Assembly: GCA_963724825.1 (NCBI GenBank)
Contig: CAVRWT010000021.1
Coordinates: 1 to 64,000, forward strand
Direction: 5' to 3'
Length of the DNA: 64,000 bases
DNA from: JALYNX01 sp963724825
GTDB taxonomy: Bacteria > Actinomycetota > Acidimicrobiia > Spongiisociales > ZC4RG35
The notes under the pieces were generated by a model that worked only from the letters and a program-made list of their open reading frames with translations, ran no database searches and was not told the origin of the DNA. The position numbers were made by a program, and so were the translations under genes. Shown piece after piece: positions 44,674 to 53,575 of the stretch; the first letter of the stretch is position 1, and the number at the start of each line of letters is the position of its first letter.

Positions 44674-46274
44674 CAGTCCTGGATCACCGAGTTGCTCACC
44701 TGGATCGGGCCGTCGCCGAGATAGAAGATCCCGGGCATGGTCTCGAACTGGTCGCTGGGGTTGGCCTGCAGGACTGAGTCCTCGATTATCAGATGGCCGG
44801 TCAGATTGTTGCTGACGAAGAAGATGGCGCCGCCGCCCTCGCGGGCATGGTTGTGCTCGAACCGACTCCCCTGGACCCGAAGGGTGATCTCGTTGCCGTC
44901 CATGTAGATCGCTGCCCCACTCCCGCCCCCAGGCGTCCCTCCCTGCGCGGGATTGGCTCCGTAGCCCGTCGTCTCGTTGTAGGTGAAGAGACTGTTGATG
45001 ACAGTCCAAGACACCCCGATGCTGCTGATCCCGCCGGCGTTGGAGCAGGTGTTGGTGAAGCTGGGACCGCCCCCGAATGTGCTGTTGACCACGAAGACTG
45101 GTTGGTTGTTGTACTGGCTGAAGACCCGGACTGAGGCGCCGCCGACATCGGGTCCGCTCGGGGCGCATTCATTCCGCACGAACACCGAGTTGACGATCTT
45201 GAACCGCCCGCCTCGCACGAAGATCGCCCCTCCACCGTCGGTGTTGGTGATTCCGGGCTGATAGCCATCGACGAACGCCAGGTTCTGCACGGTGAGGCGA
45301 GGATGGTCCTGATTCTGACAGTGGTCCGTGGTCCAGATCTGTGCCGGGTCGCAGGTGTTCATGTACAGGATGCGCCGGCTGCCCCCTCCGCTGAGGGTGA
45401 CCTTGCCCCCACCATCGATGACTATCTCGGGCCCGGTGTTGTTGACAACCTTGGCGGTGGCAGCCATCACGATGGTGACCGGGTTCGGCCCACAGTTGAA
45501 AGTGATGATCCCGCCCTGAGCCACGGCACTGACCACAGCCTGCGAGGTGCAGCTTTGCGGGGTGCCATTGCCAATCACGTGATCAGGGCTCGAAGTGTCG
45601 ACCGCCCGTGCCGCGGTTGGCACCGGGGAGTCACCGTCGGGATTCCCGGGAAGCGGTAGAAGCCGGGCCGGTGGTTTGTTGGGGGTGAGGTGGAGGGCTC
45701 GGGTGAGGAAAGTGGCCATCTGGTCCCGTTTGATCTTCTGGTCGGGACAGAACCGGTTGTTCGCCGGTGGATTACACCCAGCAGTGATCCCCGCCGCCGC
45801 CAACCGGTTGATCGCACCCTCGAAAATGTGGCCGTTGTCGTCGGTGAAGAAGTTCTGAGACGAAGCCGGATAGTGGAACGCCCGGACCAGCATCGCCGCC
45901 ATCTCCCCCCGGGTCATCTCCCGGTCGGGACAGAACCGGTTGTTCGCAGGAGGGTTACAACCCTGAGTGATCCCCGCCGCCGCCAACCGGTTGATCCCAC
46001 CCTCGAAAATGTGGCCGTTGTCGTCGGTGAAGAAGTTCTGAGAAGTCGCCGCCAAACCCAACGCCCGGGACAAGAACACCGCCATCTCCCCCCGGGTCAC
46101 ACTCCGCGAAGGGCAATACCGGTCATTCGCAGGAGGGTTACAACCCTTGGTGATCCCCGCCGCCGCGATCGCCTCGATCCCACCCTCATGGACATTCCCG
46201 TCATCATCCACAAACGAGCCACCCGGAGGCAGAGCCAACAACACCGCCAACACGAGCGCGGAAAACCAGGCCAT
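44673..46274 (-). CDS. Secreted SLH-repeat protein with right-handed beta-helix domain (copy B)
   Basis: 533 aa from the ATG at 46274; a TTG at 46304 would add ten residues before the signal peptide. The signal peptide and three SLH-like repeats match copy A almost base for base. After a linker come parallel beta-helix rungs (ITFNCGPNPVTIVM, IVIDGGGKVTLSGGGSRRIL, LTVQNLAFVDGYQPG, GGAIFVRGGRFKIVNSVFVRN, GGAIFFVSNNLTGHLIIEDSVL) of the pectate-lyase-like / polymorphic outer membrane protein style. Two cysteines pairs occur near the start of the helix. Likely a surface protein binding or cleaving polysaccharide; no catalytic residues can be named. Confidence 0.88.
   Translation of the reverse strand: MAWFSALVLAVLLALPPGGSFVDDDGNVHEGGIEAIAAAGITKGCNPPANDRYCPSRSVTRGEMAVFLSRALGLAATSQNFFTDDNGHIFEGGINRLAAAGITQGCNPPANNRFCPDREMTRGEMAAMLVRAFHYPASSQNFFTDDNGHIFEGAINRLAAAGITAGCNPPANNRFCPDQKIKRDQMATFLTRALHLTPNKPPARLLPLPGNPDGDSPVPTAARAVDTSSPDHVIGNGTPQSCTSQAVVSAVAQGGIITFNCGPNPVTIVMAATAKVVNNTGPEIVIDGGGKVTLSGGGSRRILYMNTCDPAQIWTTDHCQNQDHPRLTVQNLAFVDGYQPGITNTDGGGAIFVRGGRFKIVNSVFVRNECAPSGPDVGGASVRVFSQYNNQPVFVVNSTFGGGPSFTNTCSNAGGISSIGVSWTVINSLFTYNETTGYGANPAQGGTPGGGSGAAIYMDGNEITLRVQGSRFEHNHAREGGGAIFFVSNNLTGHLIIEDSVLQANPSDQFETMPGIFYLGDGPIQVSNSVIQD
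45663..46256 (-). repeat. 594-bp near-identical repeat (within SLH copy B)
   Basis: Partner of 44062-44655. Identity stops sharply inside the signal-peptide codons on one side and in the linker on the other, as expected of recent duplication or gene conversion limited to the wall-binding module. Confidence 0.9.
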
Positions 46275-46321
46275 CCTTGAATAATCGGTCGCATTCCGGG
46301 TCAACCTGAGGGAGAACCTGA

Positions 46322-46340
46322 CGGTCTATGGTTTAGACCG
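46322..46340. promoter_or_regulatory. Inverted repeat before aldo/keto reductase gene
   Basis: CGGTCTA (46322-46328) / TAGACCG (46334-46340) with TGGTT between, immediately upstream of the Shine-Dalgarno AGGTGGAAAG. A likely operator for a dimeric repressor or a translational hairpin. Confidence 0.5.
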
Positions 46341-46350
46341 AGGTGGAAAG

Positions 46351-47343
46351 ATGACGAATCACGAGGAATCGCTGCGTCGTCGCCCGCTCGGCGTCAGGAG
46401 CGGCATCGAGGTCACCGAGGTTGGCATCGGGCTCTGGCCCGTGCCCAACGGTGACTGGGGACCGGGCGATGACAACGACATCCTCGATGCGATCGAGGCC
46501 GCGCTCGAAGCTGGAGTCGACTTCTTCGACACTGCGGATCAGTACGGGGACGGGCATTCAGAGGAGCTGCTGGGCCGGGCGATGAAGGGAAGACGCTCTG
46601 ACTTCGTGGTCGCCACCAAGATCGGCTGGAACGGTTTCGACCATGCTGCCTTCCGGTCCCAATACGACACCGTCGACAAACTGGTGGCCGGGGTCGAGGA
46701 CTCGCTGCGACGCCTCGAGACCGACCACGTCGACCTGATCCAGTGCCACATCCATGCAGAAGAGCCCAACACCGACGTCTTCATCGAAGGATTCAGACTG
46801 CTCGAGGAGTCAGGAAAGGTGAGGGCCTGGGGGGTGAGCACAGGAGAGCTCGCCCACCTGAAGCGATTCGACGCCGCCGGCGATTGCCACGCCCTGCAGA
46901 TCGACTATTCCATCCTCAACCGCATACCCGAGAGCGAGATTCTCCCCTACTGCCAGGAGAACGGGATCGGCGTCATCGTGCGCGGCCCGCTGGCGATGGG
47001 GCTCCTCACCGACAAGTTCTCGACAACAGACACCTTTCCGGCCGGTGACTTCCGGAGAGCCTGGATCGAGGATCCTGAGGAAAACGAGCAGTTTCTGGCC
47101 GACCTCGACACAGTGACCGGTCTACGCGCCATCGTCCCGGATGGGGACACCATGGCCCAGTTCGCACTCCGATTCGTGACCAACCACCCGGCGGTGAGCA
47201 CGGTCATCCCCGGCGCCCGCAATCGCCGCCAGGCCGAGTCGAACACCGCCGCCGGGCGCCGACCGCCGCTTTCAGCTGCGGAGATGGCAGCGGTCAATTC
47301 GGTGGTCCCTCCGGGCGGCGGGCGCAAGATCTGGCCCGCCTAG
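46351..47343 (+). CDS. Aldo/keto reductase
   Basis: 330 aa TIM-barrel NADPH oxidoreductase. Tetrad residues are seen in FFDTADQYGDGHSEELLG (Asp, Tyr), VVATKIGWNG (Lys) and LIQCHIHAEEP (His). The cofactor region is LRFVTNHPAVSTVIPGARNRRQAESN, with the Arg pair that contacts the 2'-phosphate of NADPH. An AGGTGGAAAG Shine-Dalgarno precedes the ATG. The substrate is unknown. The gene is divergent from the SLH operon and followed by an antiporter; the promoter carries an inverted repeat that might confer induction. Confidence 0.93.
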   Translation: MTNHEESLRRRPLGVRSGIEVTEVGIGLWPVPNGDWGPGDDNDILDAIEAALEAGVDFFDTADQYGDGHSEELLGRAMKGRRSDFVVATKIGWNGFDHAAFRSQYDTVDKLVAGVEDSLRRLETDHVDLIQCHIHAEEPNTDVFIEGFRLLEESGKVRAWGVSTGELAHLKRFDAAGDCHALQIDYSILNRIPESEILPYCQENGIGVIVRGPLAMGLLTDKFSTTDTFPAGDFRRAWIEDPEENEQFLADLDTVTGLRAIVPDGDTMAQFALRFVTNHPAVSTVIPGARNRRQAESNTAAGRRPPLSAAEMAAVNSVVPPGGGRKIWPA

Positions 47344-47413
47344 CCACACGGCGCTGGCATAGCATCGCCCCCAGATTGAGGCCAGGGAAATCTCTTTCCG
47401 AGGGCGGTAACGC

Positions 47414-48717
47414 ATGATCGGCATTGCGATCCTCGCGGCGGTGTTTGTCTGCTACTCGCTGGTGGCCGCTCGCCTGGAGCGATGGTCGATCACGGCGCCG
47501 ATGGTGTTCGTGGCCGCCGGTGCCCTGATCGGGCCCGATGGCGCCGGTGTCTTCGAGGTCGCCTCCAACCCCGAGGCGGTCAAGCTCACGGCGGAGGTGA
47601 CCCTCGCCATCCTCTTGTTTGCCGATGCGTCGACACTGCGGTGGAAGGAGGTTCGGCTCGATCCTTCGCTTCCGTCGCGGTTGCTCTTGATCGGGTTCCC
47701 ACTCACCGTCATCGCGGGCACCCTGGCCGCGGGATGGCTCGCCCCCGAGTTGACCTGGGCGGCCGCGGCCCTCGTCGGCAGCATCCTTGCCCCCACGGAC
47801 GCAGCGTTGGGGCTCGGCATCTTCTCTGATCGGTCCGTTCCAGCCCGGATCCGGCGGGCACTGAACATCGAAAGCGGCCTCAATGACGGGCTAGCCACGC
47901 CATTCGTCGCCGTCTTCCTCGCGATCGTGATGAGCGAGGTCGCCACCGGTGCGGTCGACTGGGTCGCAGATGCCCTCACCGAGCTTGGGGTGGCAATCCT
48001 GACCGCCATCGTGATCGGGATCGGCGTCGGGCGACTTGTCGTGGCGGCCCGCCGCCGTCGGTGGACGTCTGATCTCTCAGAGCGGCTCGCTGTTCTAGCA
48101 ACCGCCCTGCTTGCCTACACCGGTTCGCTAGCCGTCGGCGGGAATGGCTTCGTGGCGGCATTTGCCGGCGGGATCATCTTCGCGGCGGCAACCAAGGGGG
48201 AACTGGCGGAAGCCACCACAGTGCACCGAAGACCTGGGCCTTGTTCCTTTCGTTTCTCGTGTGGGCTCTGTTCGGCGCGTTACTGGTCGGTCCTCTCCTG
48301 ACCCAGGAGATACATCCGATGGCAGTGCTCTACGCAGTGCTCAGCCTCACGGTGATCCGAATGGTGCCGGTCGCCCTCGCCCTCATCGGGACCGGGCTCC
48401 GTCCTGCGTCGGTGGCCTTCATGGGCTGGTTCGGCCCCAGAGGCTTGGCCTCAGTGGTGTTCACCCTGCTCGCCTTCGAATCGCTCGAAGGAGGCGGGCT
48501 GGAGTCCCATTGGCTGATCGAAGTGGCGTCCTGGACGATCCTGCTCTCGATACTGGCCCATGGGGTGACTGCTCGCCCCTTTGCCACCCGATATGGTCGA
48601 AGCGTGGCCGGCTCCGAGGCAGAACATCTCAGCATGGCGGATGTGGTGGATGAGCCTTCCCCCCGAGGGCTCACCAAGATCGCTGATTCAGGAGTCGCGA
48701 ATACGGATGGGCCCTGA
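47414..48717 (+). CDS. CPA1-type cation:proton antiporter (frameshifted)
   Basis: About 433 residues, 12-13 membrane helices. Motifs LERWSITAPMVFVAAGALIGP, SILAPTDAALGLGIFSDRSVPARIRRALNIESGLNDGLATPF (with the ND pair of NhaP exchangers) and GFVAAFAGGIIFA are clear. Two indels lie close together near 48222 and 48240; the corrected text runs TEDLGLFLSFLVWALFGALL and continues from 48241 with SLTVIRMVPVALALIGTGL and GWFGPRGLASVVFTLLAFE. It exchanges Na+ or K+ for H+ across the membrane. A bidirectional terminator follows the stop. Confidence 0.9.
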
Positions 48718-48719
48718 AA

Positions 48720-48754
48720 TTGAAGGAGGGCGGGGATTCCCCGCCCTCCTTCAA
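48720..48754. terminator. Bidirectional hairpin terminator
   Basis: Perfect 16-bp stem, 48720-48735 with 48739-48754, ATT loop, between the convergent antiporter and ammonium-transporter genes. A-rich and T-containing flanks suit both directions. Confidence 0.9.
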
Positions 48755-48771
48755 GTCATCGATTTGCTTCC

Positions 48772-50286
48772 TCAGGCTGAGCTGGAAACCGGTTCCTCGT
48801 CGGCCTCGATCGCCGGGCCGGTGAATTCCGGGTAGGCGAGGACACCCATTTCCGGGATGTCAACGCCCAACAACTCCTCCTCTTCGGACACCCTGATCCC
48901 ACCCTTGGTCAAGCTGTTCTGGATCTTGAAGAAGGTGTAGGCAAGCCCGAACATGACGGTCCAGATCACGACCACCCCGGCCAACTGGGCCAGGAACTGG
49001 CCGGTGCCGCCGTAGATCAGCCCGAGCATCTCCACCGGCTCGCCGGCGCTGTCGACGGCACCGTTCCATCCGGCGCCATAGCTGCCATCGGGGAAGATGC
49101 CGACTGCCAGCACCCCAAAAGTGCCACAGACGCCATGGACTGCGATGGCGCCGACCACGTCATCGATGCCCCGCTTCTCGATGAAGAGAATCGCCTCGAC
49201 CACCAGGACACCGGCGATGATCCCGATCACCGCTGACCAGCCAGGAGTGACGAAGGCACAGGGAGCGGTTATCGCCACCAACCCCGCCAGCATGCCGTTC
49301 ATCATCATCCCGGGATCGGGCTTCTTCCCCCTGAAGTACATGCAGTACAACATCGAAGACCACCGCACCAAAGGCAGCGGCGATTGCAGTGTTCGCTGCA
49401 ACTGTCGCGAATTGGACGTCGGTCGCGGCAAAGGTCGACGCGGCATTGAATCCGAACCATCCGAAGAGAAGGATGAAGGTCCCCAGCGCCGCCATCGGGA
49501 TGTGGTGGCCGGGCGAGTGTGTTTGCCTTCCCGTCGGCCCGGAACTTGCCGATCCGGGGTCCGAGCACGAGGGCGCCTGCCAAGGCAGCCGCGCCACCGA
49601 CAGCGTGCACTATGCCGGATCCGGCGAAGTCGGCGTAGCCGACGCCCCATCCCATCGAGCTCCACAGTTTGTTCAACCAACCTCCGCCCCAGGTCCAGGC
49701 GCCAAAGAGCGGGTAGTAGATCGCGCCGCAGAACAGGCCCCAACCGACAAAGCTCCGCCACTTCCAGCGCTCCGCCATCGAACCGGTCGGGATGGTCGCC
49801 GTCGTGTCCATGAACGCCGCCATGTAGAGGAAGAAGCCGAGCACTGCCGGAGTGATCGCACCTTGCAGTGCGAAACCGCCCTGCCAGAGGAAGGTCCAGT
49901 CGCCGGATCCGATCAGCGGACCGCCCGAGCGCGGTGTCGTACCCGAAGTCGAATCCGGGAAGCACATAGGAGAACCCACCGAACATGAAGGCATACCCGA
50001 CCAGGAAGTAGGCAACGAACCCAATCCCGAAGATGGCGAAGTTGGTCGAAACCACGTGCGCCGCGTGCTTGGCCCTGGAAAACCCGGTCTCCACCAACGC
50101 GAACCCGGCCTGCATGAAGATGACCAGCACCGCCCCGATCACGATCCACAGCAGGTTGAGCTGCTGGCCCATCGCGGTCACCGGGTCGGCATCCTGGGCC
50201 ATGGCCGGTGCAGCCATGCCCACAACCATCAGGCCAATCAGGCTGGCGAGGGTCGCCAACTTCCTGACCCGGCGTTTCGGTCTCAT
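48772..50286 (-). CDS. amt: Ammonium transporter, Amt family (frameshifted)
   Basis: About 505 residues from the ATG at 50286, preceded by GGAGGA. Signal peptide RKLATLASLIGLMVVGMAAPAMAQ, then 11 helices: LLWIVIGAVLVIFMQAGFALVETG, GWGLFCGAIYYPLFGAWTWGGGWLN, GSGIVHAVGGAAALAGALVLGPRIGKF with the pore His, VVEAILFIEKRGIDDVVGAIAVHGVCG with the second pore His. Frame changes occur near 49925, 49510 and 49345. The C-terminal tail (SLTKGGIRVSEEEELLGVDIPEMG) is where PII proteins bind in AmtB. Ammonium uptake. The next gene upstream is an orphan OmpR-type regulator. Confidence 0.92.
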   Translation of the reverse strand: MRPKRRVRKLATLASLIGLMVVGMAAPAMAQDADPVTAMGQQLNLLWIVIGAVLVIFMQAGFALVETGFSRAKHAAHVVSTNFAIFGIGFVAYFLVGYAFMFGGFSYVLPGFDFGYDTALGRSADRIRRLDLPLAGRFRTARCDHSGSARLLPLHGGVHGHDGDHPDRFDGGALEVAELCRLGPVLRRDLLPALWRLDLGRRLVEQTVELDGMGRRLRRLRRIRHSARCRWRGCLGRRPRARTPDRQVPGRREGKHTRPATTSRWRRWGPSSFSSDGSDSMPRRPLPRPTSNSRQLQRTLQSPLPLVRWSSMLYCMYFRGKKPDPGMMMNGMLAGLVAITAPCAFVTPGWSAVIGIIAGVLVVEAILFIEKRGIDDVVGAIAVHGVCGTFGVLAVGIFPDGSYGAGWNGAVDSAGEPVEMLGLIYGGTGQFLAQLAGVVVIWTVMFGLAYTFFKIQNSLTKGGIRVSEEEELLGVDIPEMGVLAYPEFTGPAIEADEEPVSSSA

Positions 50287-50340
50287 CGAAGGTCCTCCCT
50301 TATCTGGTTGCGATGGTGTCAACGAGCGTAAGAAAGGGCT

Positions 50341-50366
50341 GTTAATCGTCTTGAAACGCAGTATTA
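50341..50366. promoter_or_regulatory. GlnR-like box upstream of ammonium transporter
   Basis: GAAAC at 50353-50357, with a TTAAT six bases before and ATTAC five bases after it, approximates the alternating GTnAC / GAAAC boxes that GlnR-type regulators bind with n6 spacers. It sits between the regulator gene and amt. Confidence 0.4.
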
Positions 50367-50396
50367 CGAGTCTGGATCAGTCAGATGACAGCTTTC

Positions 50397-50921
50397 TTAC
50401 AAGCTGGCGGTGAGCTGCTCCAGCATGTATCCACGGGATCTGATGGTCCGCACGGTGAGACCCACCGCGGGAAGCCGCTGGCGGAGACGGAGCATGTGGG
50501 CGTCCAAAGTGTTGCGCCTCGGGTTGGTACGGCCCTCTCCGACCTGTGGCCATCCCGACTCGATGAGGGCCTGGCGGGTGACCACCGCATCGGGTCGTGC
50601 CAGAAGGGCGGAGACCAGTCGGACCTCGAGAGGCGACAGGGACACCCAGCCATCCCGGAATCGCAGGATTCCGTCGGCCCCGAGACGCGGACCAGGGTTG
50701 CCCGATTCAGACGGTTCGGTTTGAGTCGAACGGCGCCGCAGTGACTCGAGGCGGGCTTCGATATCGACCGCGGGAGCGGGAATACGGATCCAATCCTCGA
50801 GGAGAGACACGTCGATAGGTGGCGGCCCGGATTCGACCAGCAGCAGATGGGGCTGTTTGGAGGCCAGCATCGAGGCTCGCTTCTCCTTCTCACCCGGCCA
50901 ACGGATAACGGCCACTTCCAC
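50397..50921 (-). CDS. Orphan winged-helix (OmpR/PhoB-type) regulator with degenerate N-terminal domain
   Basis: 174 aa. The C-terminal half is a clear trans_reg_C domain: ILRFRDGWVSLSPLEVRLVSALLARPDAVVTRQALIESGWP, then LDAHMLRLRQRLPAVGLTVRTIRSRGYMLE. The N-terminal 70-80 residues (HLLLVESGPPPIDVSLLEDWIRIP) are shorter than a receiver and lack the phospho-Asp pocket, as in GlnR, where an atypical receiver works without phosphorylation. It lies directly upstream of the ammonium transporter on the same strand, and 11-bp-phased GTTTC repeats precede both genes. A nitrogen regulator is the best guess. Confidence 0.85.
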   Translation of the reverse strand: MEVAVIRWPGEKEKRASMLASKQPHLLLVESGPPPIDVSLLEDWIRIPAPAVDIEARLESLRRRSTQTEPSESGNPGPRLGADGILRFRDGWVSLSPLEVRLVSALLARPDAVVTRQALIESGWPQVGEGRTNPRRNTLDAHMLRLRQRLPAVGLTVRTIRSRGYMLEQLTASL

Positions 50922-50943
50922 GTTGGAACGCTCTCAGAGTCGT

Positions 50944-50970
50944 GTTTCAAACTTGTTTCACCGATGTGAA
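50944..50970. promoter_or_regulatory. 11-bp-phased boxes upstream of the orphan regulator
   Basis: GTTTC (50944-50948), GTTTC (50955-50959) and GTGAA (50966-50970), each separated by six bases. On the other strand this reads TTCAC-n6-GAAAC-n6-GAAAC, close to the GlnR box pattern. It could mediate autoregulation and affect the divergent amidase. Confidence 0.5.
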
Positions 50971-51037
50971 GGGTCCGCGACGGCCCGGTTGAGCCCCTGT
51001 CGATGGTTACGCTCGCCGTCCGCCATCCGGAGAAGGG

Positions 51038-52198
51038 ATGCCCTTGGGTCTGATCGCCCTCACCATGACGCTCGCCCTCGCGTTGCTGCCCCCTGGGGGC
51101 ACGTTCATCGACGACGACGGGAACGTCCATGAGGGCGGCATCGAGGCCATCGCCGCCGAAGGCATCACCGCCGGCTGCAACCCTCCGGCCAACAACCGCT
51201 ATTGCCCGGGCGACCATGTCACCCGGGGCCAAATGGCCGCCTTCATCTCGAGGGCGCTTCACCTACCGGCCGCCCCACAGGACTACTTCACTGATGACGC
51301 CGGCATCGTCTTCGAGAATGCCATCAACTCACTGGCCTCGGCCGGCATCACCCTCGGATGCAACCCGCCGGCGAACAATCATTTCTGTCCCGACAGGGAG
51401 ATGACCCGCGGCGAGATGGCGGCGATGCTCACCCGTGCCTTTGGCTACCCGGCGACGGCCGAAAACCGCTTCATCGACGACAACGGGCACCTGTTCGAGG
51501 ATGCGATCAACCGGATTGCCGCGGCCGGGGTCACCCTTGGGTGCAACCCGCCGGCGAACGATCGCTTCTGCCCGGATCAGATCGTGGCGCGAGACCAAAT
51601 GGCGACATTCCTGACCCGTGCCCTCGGGCTCACCGCCAACCGCCCCCCGCCCCGGCCGGTACCGGTCGTGTCCGTGGTGTCACGGTCTGAGTGGGGCGCC
51701 CGCCCACCCCAGCTCGATCGCATGGTCCCCCACACCATTACCAGGCTGACCATCCATCACGCCGGCGATCAGGTGGGTGCGACCGGCCCCGCACAGTTTC
51801 GGGGCTGGCAGGACTGGCACATGTCCGGCCAGGGGTGGCCCGACATCGCCTATCACGTGCTGATCGGAGTCGATGGGAAGGTGTACGAGGGCAGGGACCC
51901 GGCCTATCGGGGAGACACCGGGACCAGTTATGACACCACCGGTCATTTCCTGGTTGTGGTCGAGGGCAACTTCGAAGTCGAGCACCCCACCGATGCCCAG
52001 CTCGATTCATTGGTCAAAGTGCTCGCTTGGGCCGCCGAGCATTACGGCGTGTCACCGTCGACCATCGCCGGGCACCGGGATTACGCCGCCACCTCATGCC
52101 CTGGCAAGTACCTCGCGCAGAAGATCGATTCGGGCGAGATCCAGGCCGACGTCGAGGCTCTGCTTGCCAAGGGAGGGGCCGACCTCATCTGGCCCTGA
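51038..52198 (+). CDS. Secreted SLH-repeat N-acetylmuramoyl-L-alanine amidase (PGRP-type)
   Basis: 386 aa. Signal peptide IALTMTLALALLPPGG, three SLH-like repeats (GITAGCNPPANNRYCP, GITLGCNPPANNHFCP, GVTLGCNPPANDRFCP) related to but diverged from those at 43186-46274, a Pro-rich linker, then an amidase_2/PGRP domain from about residue 205: SRSEWGARPP, zinc His in ITRLTIHHAGD, WPDIAYHVLIGVDGKVYEGRD, zinc His in IAGHRDYAATSCPGKYL with Cys as the third ligand. It cleaves the lactyl-amide bond of peptidoglycan while held on the wall by the SLH module. GAGAAGGG precedes the ATG. Confidence 0.94.
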   Translation: MPLGLIALTMTLALALLPPGGTFIDDDGNVHEGGIEAIAAEGITAGCNPPANNRYCPGDHVTRGQMAAFISRALHLPAAPQDYFTDDAGIVFENAINSLASAGITLGCNPPANNHFCPDREMTRGEMAAMLTRAFGYPATAENRFIDDNGHLFEDAINRIAAAGVTLGCNPPANDRFCPDQIVARDQMATFLTRALGLTANRPPPRPVPVVSVVSRSEWGARPPQLDRMVPHTITRLTIHHAGDQVGATGPAQFRGWQDWHMSGQGWPDIAYHVLIGVDGKVYEGRDPAYRGDTGTSYDTTGHFLVVVEGNFEVEHPTDAQLDSLVKVLAWAAEHYGVSPSTIAGHRDYAATSCPGKYLAQKIDSGEIQADVEALLAKGGADLIWP

Positions 52199-52782
52199 GG
52201 CCACGGCCAAAGGCCAGGGATCAGCCTTGGACGTGTGCCCCGTGGCGAGTAGCCAGACTCAGTTTCCAGATCCGACGACGTCGAACGTGGCGGCCAGAAG
52301 CCTCGGCCGTCGCCTTCGCCGAGCCCGTCTCCTGTCGACTTGGGCACCAGCACCATCGACACCGCCACACCCGCAGCAAGGCTGGCCAATACCAATGGAG
52401 CCCGGAGGAACGTCAGGACCAGGCCGACCGAGGGAAGGTGAAATACCGGGCGGCCGACGATGTCTGAGTCCTTCGGATACCAGAGGTCCTCCTCCGGGTT
52501 GTTGTCGCCGAGGAGGGTGAATCCTTCCTCACCCGATCCCCCGATGATCCGATGGATCAAGATCAGGTCGGAGTCGATGTCATCGTCGGGCACCCGGTAG
52601 GCGACGATGTCCCCTGGCCCGTACGCTGCCTCGCGTCGCACCAACACCAGGTCTCCCGGTTCATAGGTGGGGCGCATGCTGGTCCCTCTGATCACGACAT
52701 AGGTGAGTGGCCCGCCCCAGATCGTCGGCCGCAGGAAGGCAAACCACCCTGCTGCGAGGACCAGAGTCAACAGCCACACCAT
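52081..52782 (-). CDS. SipW-like (ER-type) signal peptidase I
   Basis: S26 family, about 195-233 aa. One N-terminal membrane segment (VWLLTLVLAAGWFAFL), catalytic Ser35 in IRGTSMRPTYEPGD, and His77 in LILIHRIIGG where classical bacterial enzymes have Lys; GDN at 92-94. The Ser/His dyad marks the SipW/archaeal/ER type, which processes a restricted set of substrates. A second hydrophobic segment (LVLTFLRAPLVLASLAAGVAVSMVL) follows. The last 60 residues, reading antisense to the amidase gene, look unnatural; one indel would end the protein near 52225. It is last in a minus-strand run with three exported proteins, its likely clients. Confidence 0.87.
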   Translation of the reverse strand: MVWLLTLVLAAGWFAFLRPTIWGGPLTYVVIRGTSMRPTYEPGDLVLVRREAAYGPGDIVAYRVPDDDIDSDLILIHRIIGGSGEEGFTLLGDNNPEEDLWYPKDSDIVGRPVFHLPSVGLVLTFLRAPLVLASLAAGVAVSMVLVPKSTGDGLGEGDGRGFWPPRSTSSDLETESGYSPRGTRPRLIPGLWPWPQGQMRSAPPLASRASTSAWISPESIFCARYLPGHEVAA

Positions 52783-52854
52783 GACCGTCCGTACCGATGG
52801 GCCGGCCCGCTTGGCCGTACGGAGAGATGACAGGAGCGGAGACAGCGACCCTGG

Positions 52855-53575
52855 TCATGGGCGGAACGTCACGGTGAGTTGGGGGGCCTGAGCCAGGTTG
52901 GCGAGATTCTTCGACGAGTAGCGGACGTTGCGGGCGGTCCCCGACGCTTCGACATCGTCTCGGATCATCCAGCCGTTGTTGGTGGCAGCGCCAGAGACAA
53001 AGGCGCTGACATCTGACGTCACGTCCCATCCGTTGACGTATCCGACTGCGGTGTTCTGACATCCGGGCCCGACCGTGATGAACGAGGTGCGAGAACCACT
53101 CGCCGGCTGGTTGGCGGCGTTCCAACCAACGGGCTGGGTGTTCCAGGTGACGCCGGCCTCGGTCCAGGCGAAGGTCACCCGAAAGATGTCCTGAGTGCGA
53201 CAGACAGCAGGTATCGCCGATGCGTAGAGACGCAGGGTTCCCGAGATGACAGTGGCGCTCGATGGGATGGACGGGACTGCACTGAGTTAGGTCGAATCGA
53301 ATGAAAGCCCGTCGATTGGTGGTGGCACCGGCCGATTGGACGTCCATGAAGGTGCCGGTGCCGTTGTTCTGAGTCAGGTTGTTGTGGTTGACCCAGGAAT
53401 CGGCGACCGTGGTCGATCCCGCGGCCCAGGCGGTGAGAGTGCAGGTGCGGTAGACGGCGAGCGTCTTCGCGGTGAGGGTGATCGGTGCCGCCGATGCAGC
53501 GGTAGGCAGCAAAGCGAGGAGCAAGACACCAATCATCGGCCAGGTGAGGTGAGTCGTCGCGGGCGAAGCCGACAT
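52855..53575 (-). CDS. DNRLRE-type secreted protein (frameshifted)
   Basis: About 240 residues. The ATG at 53575 overlaps the probable true stop of the upstream exported-protein gene. Signal peptide MIGVLLLALLPTAASAAPI; then VADSWVNHNNLTQNNGTGTFMDVQ, RRAFIRFDLTQC, a shift near 53285, SSATVISGTLRLYASA, VTFAWTEAGVTWNTQPVGWN and VTSDVSAFVSGAATNNGWMIRDD up to LAQAPQLTVTFRP. This is the beta-sandwich pattern of DNRLRE-domain (CBM96/TGF-propeptide-like) modules found in surface proteins, usually for sugar or protein contact. Groups with two small exported proteins and a SipW-like peptidase. Confidence 0.82.

Noticed and set aside
44673..45168. Upstream extension of the SLH copy A frame to 45168
   Set aside because: The added N-terminus is an out-of-frame reading of the beta-helix gene; the signal peptide at 44673 gives the real start.
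44062..46256. CRISPR array or insertion sequence as explanation for the repeated DNA
   Set aside because: The repeats are coding SLH modules with a 594-bp unit; there are no spacers, terminal inverted repeats or transposase.
43951..46280. Long plus-strand open frames (43951-44724, 45690-46280) that look like tandem coding repeats
   Set aside because: They are antisense to the SLH repeats, share their periodicity, and encode Arg/Pro/Val-rich text without family motifs.
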